A stretch of 64,000 nt of DNA from Polaribacter sp. NJDZ03 (GTDB lineage: Bacteria > Bacteroidota > Bacteroidia > Flavobacteriales > Flavobacteriaceae). The DNA is taken from assembly GCF_019263805.1 (NCBI RefSeq), contig NZ_CP079195.1:4014669-4078668 (forward strand), read 5' to 3'. Positions 54,883-63,830 of this stretch are shown here, in pieces. A model generated the notes under the pieces. It ran no database searches, was not told where the DNA came from, and saw only the letters and a program-made list of their open reading frames with translations. Every line of letters starts with the position of its first letter. The stretch's first letter is position 1. A program made the translations under genes and the position numbers.

Positions 54883-55051
54883 GCATAGTACTGTTTATTT
54901 TTTTATTTAACATTTTGTTAACATTTTTTATTGTGACATAAAATTGGTAAAAAAGGCTTGTAACTACTGTTTTTATTGAGTTTTTGTTTCGTTTATTTTA
55001 ACTACCTTGTCAACTTTAATAGAAGTTTCTAAAATTAATTAAATATATAAA

Positions 55052-55507
55052 ATGAAATTTACCCCAAGAAAAGTCAATCTTTTTAACCTTGTAAAATTGC
55101 CTTTAGCATATTTAGGAGGCGTAAGAGTGCGTACAATTACAGATACAGAAGTGGTAGTTTCTATAAAATATAGGTGGATGAATCAAAATCCGTTTAGAAG
55201 TATGTTTTGGGCAGCACAAGGTATGGCGGCAGAAATGCCAACAGGTGTCTTGGTAATGAAAGCTATTGATGATTCTAAAGTAAAAGTATCTATGTTAGTG
55301 ACAAAACAAGAAGCGCAGTTTTTTAAAAAAGCTACGGGAAGAATTCTTTTTTCTTGTAAGGGAGGTAATGAAATTAGAGAGGCAATTAAAGCATCTATAA
55401 AGACGGGAGAAGGGCAAGTTATTGTTTTAACATCCGAAGGGAAAAATAAAGAAGGAGTGGTTGTTTCTAGATTTCAATTCCATTGGAGTTTAAGAGTGAA
55501 GAAATAG
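55052..55507 (+). CDS. DUF4442 hotdog-fold thioesterase-like protein
   Basis: 151 residues matching DUF4442: FNLVKLPLAYLGGVRVRTI (about 10-28), VSIKYRWMNQNPFRSMFWAA and GMAAEMPTGVLVMKAID. A hotdog-fold relative of acyl-CoA thioesterases; the typical catalytic Asp/Glu is not evident, so activity is uncertain. Monocistronic on the plus strand, divergent from DUF4870. Confidence 0.8.
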   Translation: MKFTPRKVNLFNLVKLPLAYLGGVRVRTITDTEVVVSIKYRWMNQNPFRSMFWAAQGMAAEMPTGVLVMKAIDDSKVKVSMLVTKQEAQFFKKATGRILFSCKGGNEIREAIKASIKTGEGQVIVLTSEGKNKEGVVVSRFQFHWSLRVKK

Positions 55508-55670
55508 TTTCTTAGAAATGAATTTTAAAATGATTGATACATAAATTTGCATTATGTATTCATCTTAAGAAATGAAAAATCGAATAATAGTTACAGTTAC
55601 GATGCTATTTTCTATTGAGTTACTAAGTGAAAAGAAACAAATTCAATCAGTAATTTTACGTTAATTGGTA

Positions 55671-55817
55671 TTAGTCTTTCTTTTTGTATAGCTCAGGTCT
55701 TTCTTCATTATAATCACAATCTTGAAAAATACCACAAGATACATTTGTACGTGCTAATGGTTTTGAAGTTTCAAATTTCTTGTAAAAAGCTTCTATTTCT
55801 GGAGATAAATATTTCAT
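55671..55817 (-). CDS. 48-residue conserved-looking small protein
   Basis: ATG at 55817 to TAA at 55671, 48 residues, below usual length cut-offs. Sequence features: SPEIEAFYKKFETSKPLART, then NVSCGIFQDCDYNEERPELY with two cysteines seven residues apart. It is charged and soluble, with no signal peptide. No family recognised. The composition differs from random AT-rich translation, which supports it as real. Confidence 0.5.
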   Translation of the reverse strand: MKYLSPEIEAFYKKFETSKPLARTNVSCGIFQDCDYNEERPELYKKKD

Positions 55818-56090
55818 AGTTTTTATTTTTAATATTAGATTTATTACTGTTTAACTTATCTGATATCAAAAGTAATAGTTTTGTGAAAGGATAGAAATAA
55901 TTAAAGGTTAATTTAGTGTTATTAAAACAATCTTTTACTTATTTACGCTAATTTTATAGAATAATTATTGTCTATAAATGTTGTTTTTGTTACTGGTATT
56001 TTTATTAAATTATAAAAATATAATAGGTGTTTTTGTAACAAAAACAGACTTAAATCATCTAATTAATATATAAACCTTAAAATAGCTATT

Positions 56091-56927
56091 ATGTTTCAAG
56101 ATAGAACCTCACAAAACTCATCAAATAAAAATGCACACGAAATAGATTACAGAATTTTTGGTGAAGAAATGCAGTTTGTAGAAATAGAGTTAGATCCGCA
56201 AGAAGGAGTTGTTGCAGAAGCAGGAACTTTTATGATGATGGATGACCATATTAAAATGAATACTATTTTAGGAGATGGTTCTAATCAAGAAACGGGTTTG
56301 TTAGGGAAGATTTTTTCTGCAGGAAAAAGAATCTTGACCGGAGAGAGTTTATTTATGACTGTTTTTACAAATGATAGCTTTGGTAAAAAACAAATTTCAT
56401 TTGCTTCTCCATATCCTGGTAAAATTATTCCGATTGATTTAACTGAGTTTGGCGGGAAATTCATCTGCCAGAAAGATGCATTTTTATGCGCTGCAAAAGG
56501 TGTTTCTATAGGAGTAGAATTCTCTAAAAAACTAGGTAGAGGATTATTTGGTGGCGAAGGTTTTATTATGCAAAAATTAGAAGGAGATGGTTTAAGCTTT
56601 ATTCATGCAGGAGGAACCATGGCAAAAAAAGTATTACAACCTGGTGAAGTTTTAAAAGTAGATACTGGTTGTATTGTTGGTTTTACCCAAGATGTAGATT
56701 ATGATATTGAGTTTGTTGGCGGTATTAAAAACACCGTTTTTGGAGGTGAAGGATTGTTTTTTGCTTCGTTAAAAGGGCCAGGAACGGTATATATTCAATC
56801 TTTACCTTTTAGCAGATTGGCAGGACGAGTTTTGGCAATGGCGCCAAGAACAGGAAGCGGAAAACGAGGAGAAGGTAGTGTATTAGGTGGAATAGGAGAT
56901 TTATTAGATGGTGATAATCGTTTTTAA
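56091..56927 (+). CDS. TIGR00266/AIM24 family protein
   Basis: 278 residues. Typical AIM24/TIGR00266 features are [20 protein letters not shown] near residue 20, [54 protein letters not shown] and [19 protein letters not shown], plus the glycine-rich end ([17 protein letters not shown]). A trimeric beta-fold of unknown function. Convergent with prmC, with 18 bases between stops. Confidence 0.88.
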   Translation: MFQDRTSQNSSNKNAHEIDYRIFGEEMQFVEIELDPQEGVVAEAGTFMMMDDHIKMNTILGDGSNQETGLLGKIFSAGKRILTGESLFMTVFTNDSFGKKQISFASPYPGKIIPIDLTEFGGKFICQKDAFLCAAKGVSIGVEFSKKLGRGLFGGEGFIMQKLEGDGLSFIHAGGTMAKKVLQPGEVLKVDTGCIVGFTQDVDYDIEFVGGIKNTVFGGEGLFFASLKGPGTVYIQSLPFSRLAGRVLAMAPRTGSGKRGEGSVLGGIGDLLDGDNRF

Positions 56928-56945
56928 TAAGATCTAATTTTTATT

Positions 56946-57809
56946 TTAATATGCAGCTTTTATCATTCTATCATTACCAGAAAAATCTTTTTTTAGCTCT
57001 ATATTTTTAAACCCTTTTTGTTGTAGCATTTCTACGGTCTCTTTTCCTAAATATTGATTGATTTCAAAAAATAACAATCCGTTTTTGGTAAGGTCTTGTT
57101 TTGCTAAATCTGCAATTTTTTTATAGAAAATTAATGGGTTTTCGTCATCAACAAAAAGGGCTAAATGTGGTTCGTTTTGTAATACATTATTATTGATTTC
57201 TACTTTTTCTAATTCTCTAACATAAGGAGGATTAGAAATTATGAAGTCATATTTTTTAGGTAATTCTTTAGTTTTTAAAATATCTATTTCTAAGAAAGTA
57301 ATGTCAACTTTATTTAAAACTGCATTTTGTTTTGCTTTCTTTAAAGCTTCCGAAGAAACATCAATAGCAGAAATAGAAACGTTATTTAAGTTCTTAGCCA
57401 AAGAAATAGGAATGCAACCTGTACCTGTTCCAATATCAAGAATATTTAAGTTTTTATCTTGATTCTTACTTCTTATTTCTAGAACTTCATTGATAACCCA
57501 TTCTAATAGTTCTTCGGTTTCTGGTCTTGGTATTAAGGTGTTCTCATCTACTAAAAAGGGCAAACTATAAAACTCAGTTTCTCCTAAAATATACTGAATA
57601 GGTTCTTCTTTTTGAAGTCTTTTTACAATACTTTTTAATTCTGATAAAATACTTTCATCAATTAAAAAGTCTGGTTTTAAAACGGTGTCGATTCTTTGTA
57701 GGTTCAGTTTTGCTTGTATCAACAAAAAAAAGAAAGAATCAATTTCTGTTTTTGGATACATCGTTGATAATTCACTATTAAAAAAAATACGAAAATTTTG
57801 AAGTGTCAT
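56946..57809 (-). CDS. prmC: peptide chain release factor N5-glutamine methyltransferase
   Basis: 287 residues. It methylates the GGQ Gln of release factors RF1/RF2. N-terminal helical domain about 1-100, then a class I SAM fold: PRPETEELLEWVINEV (about 92-107), NILDIGTGTGCIPISLA (motif I) and DFIISNPPYVRELEKVE with the NPPY catalytic motif (about 190). It starts eight bases after the cls stop, so the two are in one transcript. Confidence 0.94.
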   Translation of the reverse strand: MTLQNFRIFFNSELSTMYPKTEIDSFFFLLIQAKLNLQRIDTVLKPDFLIDESILSELKSIVKRLQKEEPIQYILGETEFYSLPFLVDENTLIPRPETEELLEWVINEVLEIRSKNQDKNLNILDIGTGTGCIPISLAKNLNNVSISAIDVSSEALKKAKQNAVLNKVDITFLEIDILKTKELPKKYDFIISNPPYVRELEKVEINNNVLQNEPHLALFVDDENPLIFYKKIADLAKQDLTKNGLLFFEINQYLGKETVEMLQQKGFKNIELKKDFSGNDRMIKAAY

Positions 57810-57816
57810 AGATAAT

Positions 57817-59241
57817 TTATAATAAAGGGCTTAAAAATCTAGCAAGACGTTCAAGTGTTTTTTGTTTGTTAGATCTGTTTAAGAAATCTTCTAGAGTTAC
57901 TTTGTTAGCTAAATTTTTTCTTTCGTTAAATTCAGTAGAAATTTCAGAGGTAATTACTTCATCAAAAATCAAAGCATTTAATTCGTAATTGTGTTCAAAG
58001 CTTCTACAATCAAAATTGGTAGAGCCGATAGAGGTAATTTCATCATCAATAAATATAACTTTACTATGCGAGAAATCGTCCCTTAAATAAATTTCTACTC
58101 CGGCTTTTAATAAACCTTCAAAATAAGAATACATACTATAGGTAGCCATTTTAGAGTCTGTAACTTTAGGCAATAATAAAGTAACTTTTACTCCGCTTAA
58201 AGCAGCAATTTTAAAAGCTTCTAAAATAGAATACGTAGGTATAAAATACGGGTTTAAAACACAAATACTTTTTTCTGCTAAATTAATAAGGCTTAAATAT
58301 TGTTGCATTACAACCGGTTGTTTGTAATCTGGACCGCTAGAAACAATTTGCATTGTAGTGTTTCCTTCAGCGTTACAAACAGTGTTGTATTTTTCTTTCT
58401 GACTTAAATTGATATCGGTTGCGTAGTAATAATCTTTTAAAAAAGTGTCGTGTAAGTCTGCTACTGCACAACCAGATATTTGTACATGTGCATCTTGCCA
58501 AATACCTAAATTGGTGTCTTCTGTAATATATTCATCAGAAATATTTACGCCACCTGTAAAACCAATTTTATTATCTATAATGGCAATTTTTCTATGGTTT
58601 CTATAATTTAAAGAGAAAAGAAAACTTCCAAATTTAAAAGGAGTTTCTGGGTAAATTTCTACACCTATTTCTTTAAGATGTTGTATGGTTTTTTTGTTTA
58701 ACGGAAAGCTTCCTATAGAATCGTATAAAACACGAACTTCTACATTTTCTTTTCGTTTTTCTTCTAATAAAGTAATTATGTTATTTAAAATTTCTCCATT
58801 TTCTAGAATATAATACTGTAAATGAATAAATGATGTAGCGCTTTTAATGGCTTTATAAAGTGCTTCAAAAGTTTCTTTTCCGCTTTTTAAAACAACAACA
58901 TCATTATTTAATTGTAGTGGTAAATTTGTGTTATTAAAAATTAGATTAGATATTTTAGAGGCTTTGTGGCTCTTAAGTAAAGCTACATTTTTATTTTTTT
59001 CATTTTTGAGATTCTTTTCAATATAATCTTTCCTTTTTTTAGTTTCTTTAAGTTCAAAGTATTTTATTTTTCTTCTATTAATTCCGAATAAAATAAAAGC
59101 AAAAACACCCATGAAAGGAAATAAGAGTGTAATTAAAATCCAGCTTAAAGATTTAGACGGTTTTACACCAAAATATAAAATATTATAAAAAGCCCAACTA
59201 AAGAGTAAAAGGTGAACAGATAAAAGAATAGTGTAAATCAA
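57817..59241 (-). CDS. cls: cardiolipin synthase (phospholipase D family)
   Basis: 474 residues. Two N-terminal membrane helices (about 5-55), then two PLD motifs: HRKIAIIDNKIGFTGG and HSKVIFIDDEITSIGSTNFD (H-x-K-x4-D in both). It joins phosphatidylglycerols into cardiolipin at the inner membrane. Its start is five bases from the neighbouring GNAT stop. It is co-transcribed with GNAT and prmC. Confidence 0.93.
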   Translation of the reverse strand: MIYTILLSVHLLLFSWAFYNILYFGVKPSKSLSWILITLLFPFMGVFAFILFGINRRKIKYFELKETKKRKDYIEKNLKNEKNKNVALLKSHKASKISNLIFNNTNLPLQLNNDVVVLKSGKETFEALYKAIKSATSFIHLQYYILENGEILNNIITLLEEKRKENVEVRVLYDSIGSFPLNKKTIQHLKEIGVEIYPETPFKFGSFLFSLNYRNHRKIAIIDNKIGFTGGVNISDEYITEDTNLGIWQDAHVQISGCAVADLHDTFLKDYYYATDINLSQKEKYNTVCNAEGNTTMQIVSSGPDYKQPVVMQQYLSLINLAEKSICVLNPYFIPTYSILEAFKIAALSGVKVTLLLPKVTDSKMATYSMYSYFEGLLKAGVEIYLRDDFSHSKVIFIDDEITSIGSTNFDCRSFEHNYELNALIFDEVITSEISTEFNERKNLANKVTLEDFLNRSNKQKTLERLARFLSPLL

Positions 59242-59245
59242 AATT

Positions 59246-59737
59246 TTATAATTTTTTTAACATCCAAACAGGGCAAGAATAATGTCCGGTATTTCCCATA
59301 GGCTTATCAAGATTTACAAAGCCATTCCTTTTGTACAATGCTTGTGCAGCATTCATATAAGGCATAGTTTCTAAGTAACAATTTTCAAAACCAATTGTTT
59401 TTGCTTTTTCTAAGCAAGTATTTATTAATTTAGAACCCAAACCCTTTCCTCGTGTTATCGGTAAAAAATACATTTTTTGAAGCTCGCACGTATTCCCTTC
59501 AAAATTATCTAATTGTGCAATTCCTACGCCTCCAACTACCTTGTTATTATGCTCTACAACATAGTAAAAAGAATTAGGTGTGTTATATTTTTCAAACATT
59601 AAATCTGTTGCTTTATCTTCGTAAGCAGTACCAATTTTTGGCGCACCCATTTCTAAAAGTACTTCTCTAATAACAATTGCCAATTGTGGGTTGTCTTTAG
59701 GTTGAATTTCTCTTATGATAAAATCTGAATTTGTCAT
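59246..59737 (-). CDS. GNAT N-acetyltransferase
   Basis: 163 residues. Acetyl-CoA site: MYFLPITRGKGLGSKLINTC (about 90-109, R-G-x-G-x-G/A); start FIIREIQPKDNPQLAIVIRE; C-terminal NAAQALYKRNGFVNLDKPMG. Substrate unknown. It is the first gene of a minus-strand unit continuing to cls and prmC. Confidence 0.88.
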   Translation of the reverse strand: MTNSDFIIREIQPKDNPQLAIVIREVLLEMGAPKIGTAYEDKATDLMFEKYNTPNSFYYVVEHNNKVVGGVGIAQLDNFEGNTCELQKMYFLPITRGKGLGSKLINTCLEKAKTIGFENCYLETMPYMNAAQALYKRNGFVNLDKPMGNTGHYSCPVWMLKKL

Positions 59738-59746
59738 TTATTACTG

Positions 59747-59754
59747 TATTTTTG
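59747..59754 (+). promoter_or_regulatory. -7 box upstream of the LEA-like lipoprotein
   Basis: TATTTTTG, an exact TAnnTTTG match, 35 bases before the ATG at 59790. A TTTG at 59730-59733 is only 13 bases upstream, too close for a typical -33 box. Confidence 0.35.
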
Positions 59755-59789
59755 CAGGAGCAAGTTACCTATTTTTTTAAAAATTGAAC

Positions 59790-60248
59790 ATGAAAAATCT
59801 TTTATATTTTATACTTTTCTTTACATTAATTACAAGTTGTTCTGTAAGAGAAAAACCCATTTTTATAAAGGTAGATAATGTAAAGGTAGCTTCTTTTAAA
59901 GGAGATACTATTCGTTTAAAAGCAGCAGCTTTTTTTGAAAACCCTAATGATGTTGGTGGTGTACTTTCTACGGATGAAATTAAGGTAATTATTAATGGAG
60001 CGGAAGTTGCTCAGGTTTCTTCAGATGAATTTGAAGTGCCTGCAAAAAAGGAATTTTCTATTCCGTTAACGGTAGTTATTCCTGCAAGAAAAGTGTTTGA
60101 CAATAACAAAAACGGAATATTAGGAGGCTTGTTAAATTCATTTTTAAATAAATCTATAAAAGTGCAATTTACAGGAGATTTAAAATACAAGGTTTTTGGG
60201 TATTCTAGTGTATATCCGATAGATCAAATTCAGGAAATAAAATTTTAA
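59790..60248 (+). CDS. LEA-type 2 family lipoprotein
   Basis: 152 residues from MKNLLYFILFFTLITSC; the ATG at 59790 is chosen over a TTG two codons earlier. Lipobox Cys17. The mature part shows the Water stress/LEA14 beta-sandwich: KVASFKGDTIRLKAAAFFEN followed by PNDVGGVLSTDEIKV, and FEVPAKKEFSIPLTVVIPAR. Role unknown. The stop is followed directly by ribD sequence, so the two genes are likely co-transcribed. Confidence 0.78.
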   Translation: MKNLLYFILFFTLITSCSVREKPIFIKVDNVKVASFKGDTIRLKAAAFFENPNDVGGVLSTDEIKVIINGAEVAQVSSDEFEVPAKKEFSIPLTVVIPARKVFDNNKNGILGGLLNSFLNKSIKVQFTGDLKYKVFGYSSVYPIDQIQEIKF

Positions 60249-60287
60249 TTTATAGTTATCGATCATAAAACTTACATAAAACGTTGT

Positions 60288-61319
60288 TTGCAAATTGCCA
60301 AAAACGGAATAGGTACTTCTCGTCCTAATCCTTCTGTTGGTGCAGTTGTGGTATATCAAAATAAAATTATTGGAGAAGGCTTTACATCCGCTTATGGAGG
60401 TAATCATGCAGAAGTAAATGCAATTAATGCTGTAAAAGACAAAGCGCTTTTAAAAAAGGCAACGATCTATGTAACTTTAGAGCCTTGTTCTCATTTTGGT
60501 AAAACGCCTCCTTGTGCAGATTTAATTGTAAAACATCAACTGAAAAATGTAGTTGTTGGTTGTGTAGATTCTAATAGTTTGGTTGCAGGTAAAGGAATTG
60601 AACGTCTTATAAATGCAGGAATTAATGTTATTGTAGGGGTTTTAGAAGATGAATGTAAAGAAGATCACAATCGTTTTTTTACGGTTCAGAATAAAAAAAG
60701 ACCTTATATTATTTTAAAATGGGCACAAACTAAAGACGGATTTGTAGCTCCTTTAACAAAAGTTGAACAGAAACCAGTTTGGATTTCCAATCCATACTCT
60801 CAGCAATTAGTCCACAAATGGAGAGCACAAGAACACGCAATTTTAGTAGGGACAAATACGGTTATTGCAGACAACCCGAAGTTAAATGTAAGGAGTTGGA
60901 CGGGGCATAACCCTGTTAGAATTGTTTTAGATGGTACTTTAAGAATTCCGGAAGACAGTAATATTCTAGACGGAAGTGTAAAGACGATTGTTATTTGTGA
61001 TAAAAAAATACTGAATAGCAAGGGGTTTCAACCCCTTGAAAATAGAAATAAAATCATTTTTGAAGCAATTGATTTTCAAAATAATATAGCAAAACAAGTT
61101 TGCGATGTTTTACAAAAACACCAAATTCAATCTGTAATTATAGAAGGAGGTAGTCAAACTTTACAAACTTTTATTGATGAAAATATTTGGGATGAAGCTC
61201 GTGTTTTTGTTGGAGAAACCACATTTAAAGTAGGAGTGAAGGCACCTGTTTTTAAGAAAGTAGTTAAAGAAGAAATAAACATCAAAACAGATGTTTTAAA
61301 AATATATACAAATGATTAA
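60288..61319 (+). CDS. ribD: riboflavin biosynthesis deaminase/reductase RibD
   Basis: 343 residues from TTG 60288, the first conventional start. The deaminase domain (about 1-135) has the zinc site HAEVNAI and PCSHFGKTPPCADLIV; the reductase domain (about 140-343) has WAQTKDGFVAP, ILVGTNTVIADNPKLNVR and VIIEGGSQTLQTFIDE. It catalyses steps two and three of riboflavin synthesis. The conserved N-terminal helix (YIKRCLQIAKNGIGTSRPNP) begins upstream of this TTG, in codons 60273-60287, so the true start probably lies near 60252-60258 at ATA or ATC. A palindrome at 61019-61038 adds extra residues (NSKGFQPLEN). Confidence 0.92.
   Translation: MQIAKNGIGTSRPNPSVGAVVVYQNKIIGEGFTSAYGGNHAEVNAINAVKDKALLKKATIYVTLEPCSHFGKTPPCADLIVKHQLKNVVVGCVDSNSLVAGKGIERLINAGINVIVGVLEDECKEDHNRFFTVQNKKRPYIILKWAQTKDGFVAPLTKVEQKPVWISNPYSQQLVHKWRAQEHAILVGTNTVIADNPKLNVRSWTGHNPVRIVLDGTLRIPEDSNILDGSVKTIVICDKKILNSKGFQPLENRNKIIFEAIDFQNNIAKQVCDVLQKHQIQSVIIEGGSQTLQTFIDENIWDEARVFVGETTFKVGVKAPVFKKVVKEEINIKTDVLKIYTND
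61019..61038. repeat. palindromic element inside ribD
   Basis: CAAGGGGTT-TC-AACCCCTTG: two nine-base arms around TC, inside the ribD frame, translated as K-G-F-Q-P-L with flanks. It interrupts the reductase domain in a loop region and looks like an inserted REP-like element. Confidence 0.65.
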
Positions 61320-61923
61320 AAACATCATTTTCGATTTTGGCGATATTTTTATCAACCTAGATAAAAAACGTTTTGCAAATGAATTACTAGACTTAGGGAT
61401 TTCGCAAGAAGCAGAAGTCAATTTGCCAATTTTGAACGAGTATGAAATGGGACTGATTTCTACAGAAGAGTTTGTTGTTTTTTTTGAAGCTAAGTTCAAT
61501 GTTCCAAAAGAAAAATTAGTAAAAGCTTGGAATTCTATTCTGTTAGATTTTCCGTTAAACCGATTAAAGTTTATTCAGGAATTAGCAGAAAGTAAAAAGT
61601 ATAGATTATTTTTATTAAGCAATACCAATGATTTACATATTTCTTGGATTCAAAATAATGTTGGAATGGAATTCTATAATTCCTTTAAAATTTGTTTCGA
61701 ACAGTTTTATTTAACACACGAAATTCATTTAAGAAAACCAAATACTGATATTTATGAATTTGTGTTGAATGAGAATAATTTAATTGCAGAAGAAACACTT
61801 TTTATAGATGATACTAAAGAAAATACAGTTTCTGCAAATACTTTAGGCATTCATACTTGGAATTTAATTCCGGGTAAAGAAGAGGTAACAGAATTATTTA
61901 CAAAAAAGGAAAATTTATTTTGA
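61312..61923 (+). CDS. HAD-superfamily hydrolase (HAD-IA type)
   Basis: 203 residues. Motif I IIFDFGDIFINLD with nucleophile D at about 7, followed by FLLSNTNDLH (motif II, about 99-108), LRKPNTDIYEFVL (Lys of motif III) and TLFIDDTKENTVSA (motif IV, D-D). The second Asp of motif I is Gly, as in YihX-like members. Substrate unknown. It overlaps ribD by eight bases and the next gene by four. Confidence 0.85.
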   Translation: MIKNIIFDFGDIFINLDKKRFANELLDLGISQEAEVNLPILNEYEMGLISTEEFVVFFEAKFNVPKEKLVKAWNSILLDFPLNRLKFIQELAESKKYRLFLLSNTNDLHISWIQNNVGMEFYNSFKICFEQFYLTHEIHLRKPNTDIYEFVLNENNLIAEETLFIDDTKENTVSANTLGIHTWNLIPGKEEVTELFTKKENLF

Positions 61924-62783
61924 TTTATTTAATTTTCAGCATTCTTTTTTCAACCTCACTATTTGTCATCTTTAAATATTTTGATATTTATAAAATTGAT
62001 ACTTTAAAAGCAATTGTTGTAAATTATTTGGTTGCTTTCGCTTTTGGTTTCGGTTTGTCTGAAATTACATTTTCTATTAATGAGATACCTGAAAAACCAT
62101 GGTTTTTTGGAGCTATTGTTTTAGGAGCATTATTTGTTGCTATCTTTTTTGTAATGGCAAATACAGCACAGCAAAATGGAGTTTCAGTGGCTTCTGTTGC
62201 AGGTAAAATGTCTGTAGTTATTCCGGTAGTTTTTGGTGTTTTACTATATGATGAATCAGTAACATATTTAAAAATTATAGGAATTTTAATTGCGTTAGTT
62301 TCTGTGTATTTAGCTTCTGTAAAAGAGGATAAGAACAGCTTAAAAAAAGCAGGATTATTATTTCCTATATTACTCTTTTTTGGTTCTGGAGCTATAGATA
62401 CAACTCTTAAATATGTAGAAGTTAATTTTGTTCAGAAAAATGAAGCATCTCTTTTTTCTGGTAGTTTATTTGGTTTTGCAGCAATATTTGGATTGCTAAT
62501 TTTATTAATTAAAACGATTCAGAAAAAAGAACCCTTTGAATTTAAAAATATAATTGCAGGTATTATTTTAGGAGTTCCTAATTACTTTACCATTGTATTT
62601 TTAATTAAAGCAATGCAAACAGCAGGAATTGAAAGTTCTACTTTGTTTACCATAAATAATGTATCTGTTGTAGTAGTATCTACCTTGGTTGGATTATTGT
62701 TGTTTAAAGAAAAATTTAGTTTAAAAAATAAAATAGGAGTTGCATTGGCAATTTTAGGAATTGTATTGGTAACCATTGCTTAA
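61920..62783 (+). CDS. EamA/DMT-type transporter (TTG start)
   Basis: 287 residues, ten predicted membrane helices, with the two-fold EamA repeat (LIFSILFSTSLFVIFKYF at the start; GVLLYDESVTYLKIIGILIA; STLVGLLLFKEKFSLKNKIG). The start is TTG 61920, which overlaps the TGA stop of the HAD gene (TTGA); no nearby in-frame ATG makes a better start. Probably a metabolite exporter. Confidence 0.82.
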   Translation: MIYLIFSILFSTSLFVIFKYFDIYKIDTLKAIVVNYLVAFAFGFGLSEITFSINEIPEKPWFFGAIVLGALFVAIFFVMANTAQQNGVSVASVAGKMSVVIPVVFGVLLYDESVTYLKIIGILIALVSVYLASVKEDKNSLKKAGLLFPILLFFGSGAIDTTLKYVEVNFVQKNEASLFSGSLFGFAAIFGLLILLIKTIQKKEPFEFKNIIAGIILGVPNYFTIVFLIKAMQTAGIESSTLFTINNVSVVVVSTLVGLLLFKEKFSLKNKIGVALAILGIVLVTIA

Positions 62784-62784
62784 T

Positions 62785-63393
62785 ATGTTAGAAGACGTTT
62801 ATAAAACTATAGAAAAACCATCTGAAGAAACGCTTTTTAAAGAAAAAGGGTCTAAGTTTTTTGGGTATGCTTTCCCTGTTTTATCAGAAGAAGATGTAAA
62901 AGAACATTTGGAAGAGTTAAGAAAGAAACATCATGCTGCACGTCATTTTTGTTATGCCTATCAATTAGGTATTGAAGATGTAAAATTTAGAGCAAATGAT
63001 GATGGAGAACCTAATAATTCTGCAGGTTTACCTATTTATGGTCAAATACAATCATTTGAAGTAACGAATGTTTTAATTGTTTCTGTCCGTTATTTTGGAG
63101 GTACAAAATTAGGTGTTGGAGGTTTAATTTCTGCGTACAAAACGTCTGCTCAAATTAGTTTAGAAGCTGCTGATATTTTAGAAAAAACCATCAATATTTT
63201 TTATAAGTTAACTTTTGAGTACGATATGATGAATGCTGTACAAAGAGTTGTCAAAGAGAAAAATATTGAGATTACCAATCAAAAATTAGAAATGAATTGC
63301 GAGTACACCATTTCTATCAGAAAAAAAGATGCACAAGCAATTTATACTATTTTTGATACTTTATATAAAGTTGATATTAAAGAATTAGAGTAA
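62785..63393 (+). CDS. YigZ/IMPACT family protein
   Basis: 202 residues from ATG 62785; a TTG three codons earlier lies inside the transporter gene and is rejected. IMPACT fold: SKFFGYAFPVLSEEDVKEHL (about 23-42), KKHHAARHFCYAYQLG, NDDGEPNNSAGLPIYGQIQ and VRYFGGTKLGVGGLISAYK. C-terminal domain of EF-G-like shape (about 140-202). Role in translation stress is known only for eukaryotic relatives. It ends the LEA-ribD-HAD-EamA-YigZ run. Confidence 0.9.
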   Translation: MLEDVYKTIEKPSEETLFKEKGSKFFGYAFPVLSEEDVKEHLEELRKKHHAARHFCYAYQLGIEDVKFRANDDGEPNNSAGLPIYGQIQSFEVTNVLIVSVRYFGGTKLGVGGLISAYKTSAQISLEAADILEKTINIFYKLTFEYDMMNAVQRVVKEKNIEITNQKLEMNCEYTISIRKKDAQAIYTIFDTLYKVDIKELE

Positions 63394-63399
63394 TAGTTT

Positions 63400-63430
63400 A
63401 GTTTAAGAAAAGCCTTTTTTTTATTAAACT
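63400..63430. terminator. bidirectional terminator between yigZ and the thioesterase gene
   Basis: agtttaagaaaa pairs with ttttttttattaaact around gcc, with A and T runs in the stem. It lies seven bases after the yigZ stop and two before the thioesterase stop. Confidence 0.6.
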
Positions 63431-63431
63431 G

Positions 63432-63830
63432 TTAATACCCCAAACCTTTTAATAAATGATCTGGACAGCGAGTTGGTTTCATCGTTTTAGAATTCATAAA
63501 AGCTAAAACAGAACTTCCTGTACAAATGAGCTCGTCATTCTGATTTACAATTTCATACTCAAACTCAATTTTAACCATTGGTTTCTTTTTCAATATTGTT
63601 TTTATGGTTAAAACATCGTCATACAAGGCCGATTTTATAAATTTAAAATTTATAGAAATAACAGGAAGCATTATCCCGCTTAATTCCATATCTTTGTATG
63701 TAACCCCTAAAGATCGCATCCATTCTGTGCGGCCTAGTTCAAAAAATTGCGCGTAATTACCGTGATACACAACCCCCATCTGATCGGTTTCTGAGTATCG
63801 AATTCTAGTTTTTGTTATAGATTTTTTCAA
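63432..63830 (-). CDS. acyl-CoA thioesterase, YbgC/4HBT type
   Basis: 132 residues with a hotdog fold. The signature RYSETDQMGVVYHGNYAQFF (about 11-30) carries the catalytic Asp in DQMG; FELGRTEWMRSLG follows. It hydrolyses short-chain or hydroxy-acyl-CoA, or works with the Tol-Pal system in other bacteria. Convergent with the yigZ gene. Confidence 0.9.
   Translation of the reverse strand: MKKSITKTRIRYSETDQMGVVYHGNYAQFFELGRTEWMRSLGVTYKDMELSGIMLPVISINFKFIKSALYDDVLTIKTILKKKPMVKIEFEYEIVNQNDELICTGSSVLAFMNSKTMKPTRCPDHLLKGLGY

Noticed and set aside
55572..55664. 30-codon frame MKNRIIVTVTMLF...
   Set aside because: Too short, no recognisable feature beyond a few hydrophobic residues; could be a signal-peptide remnant but unsupported.
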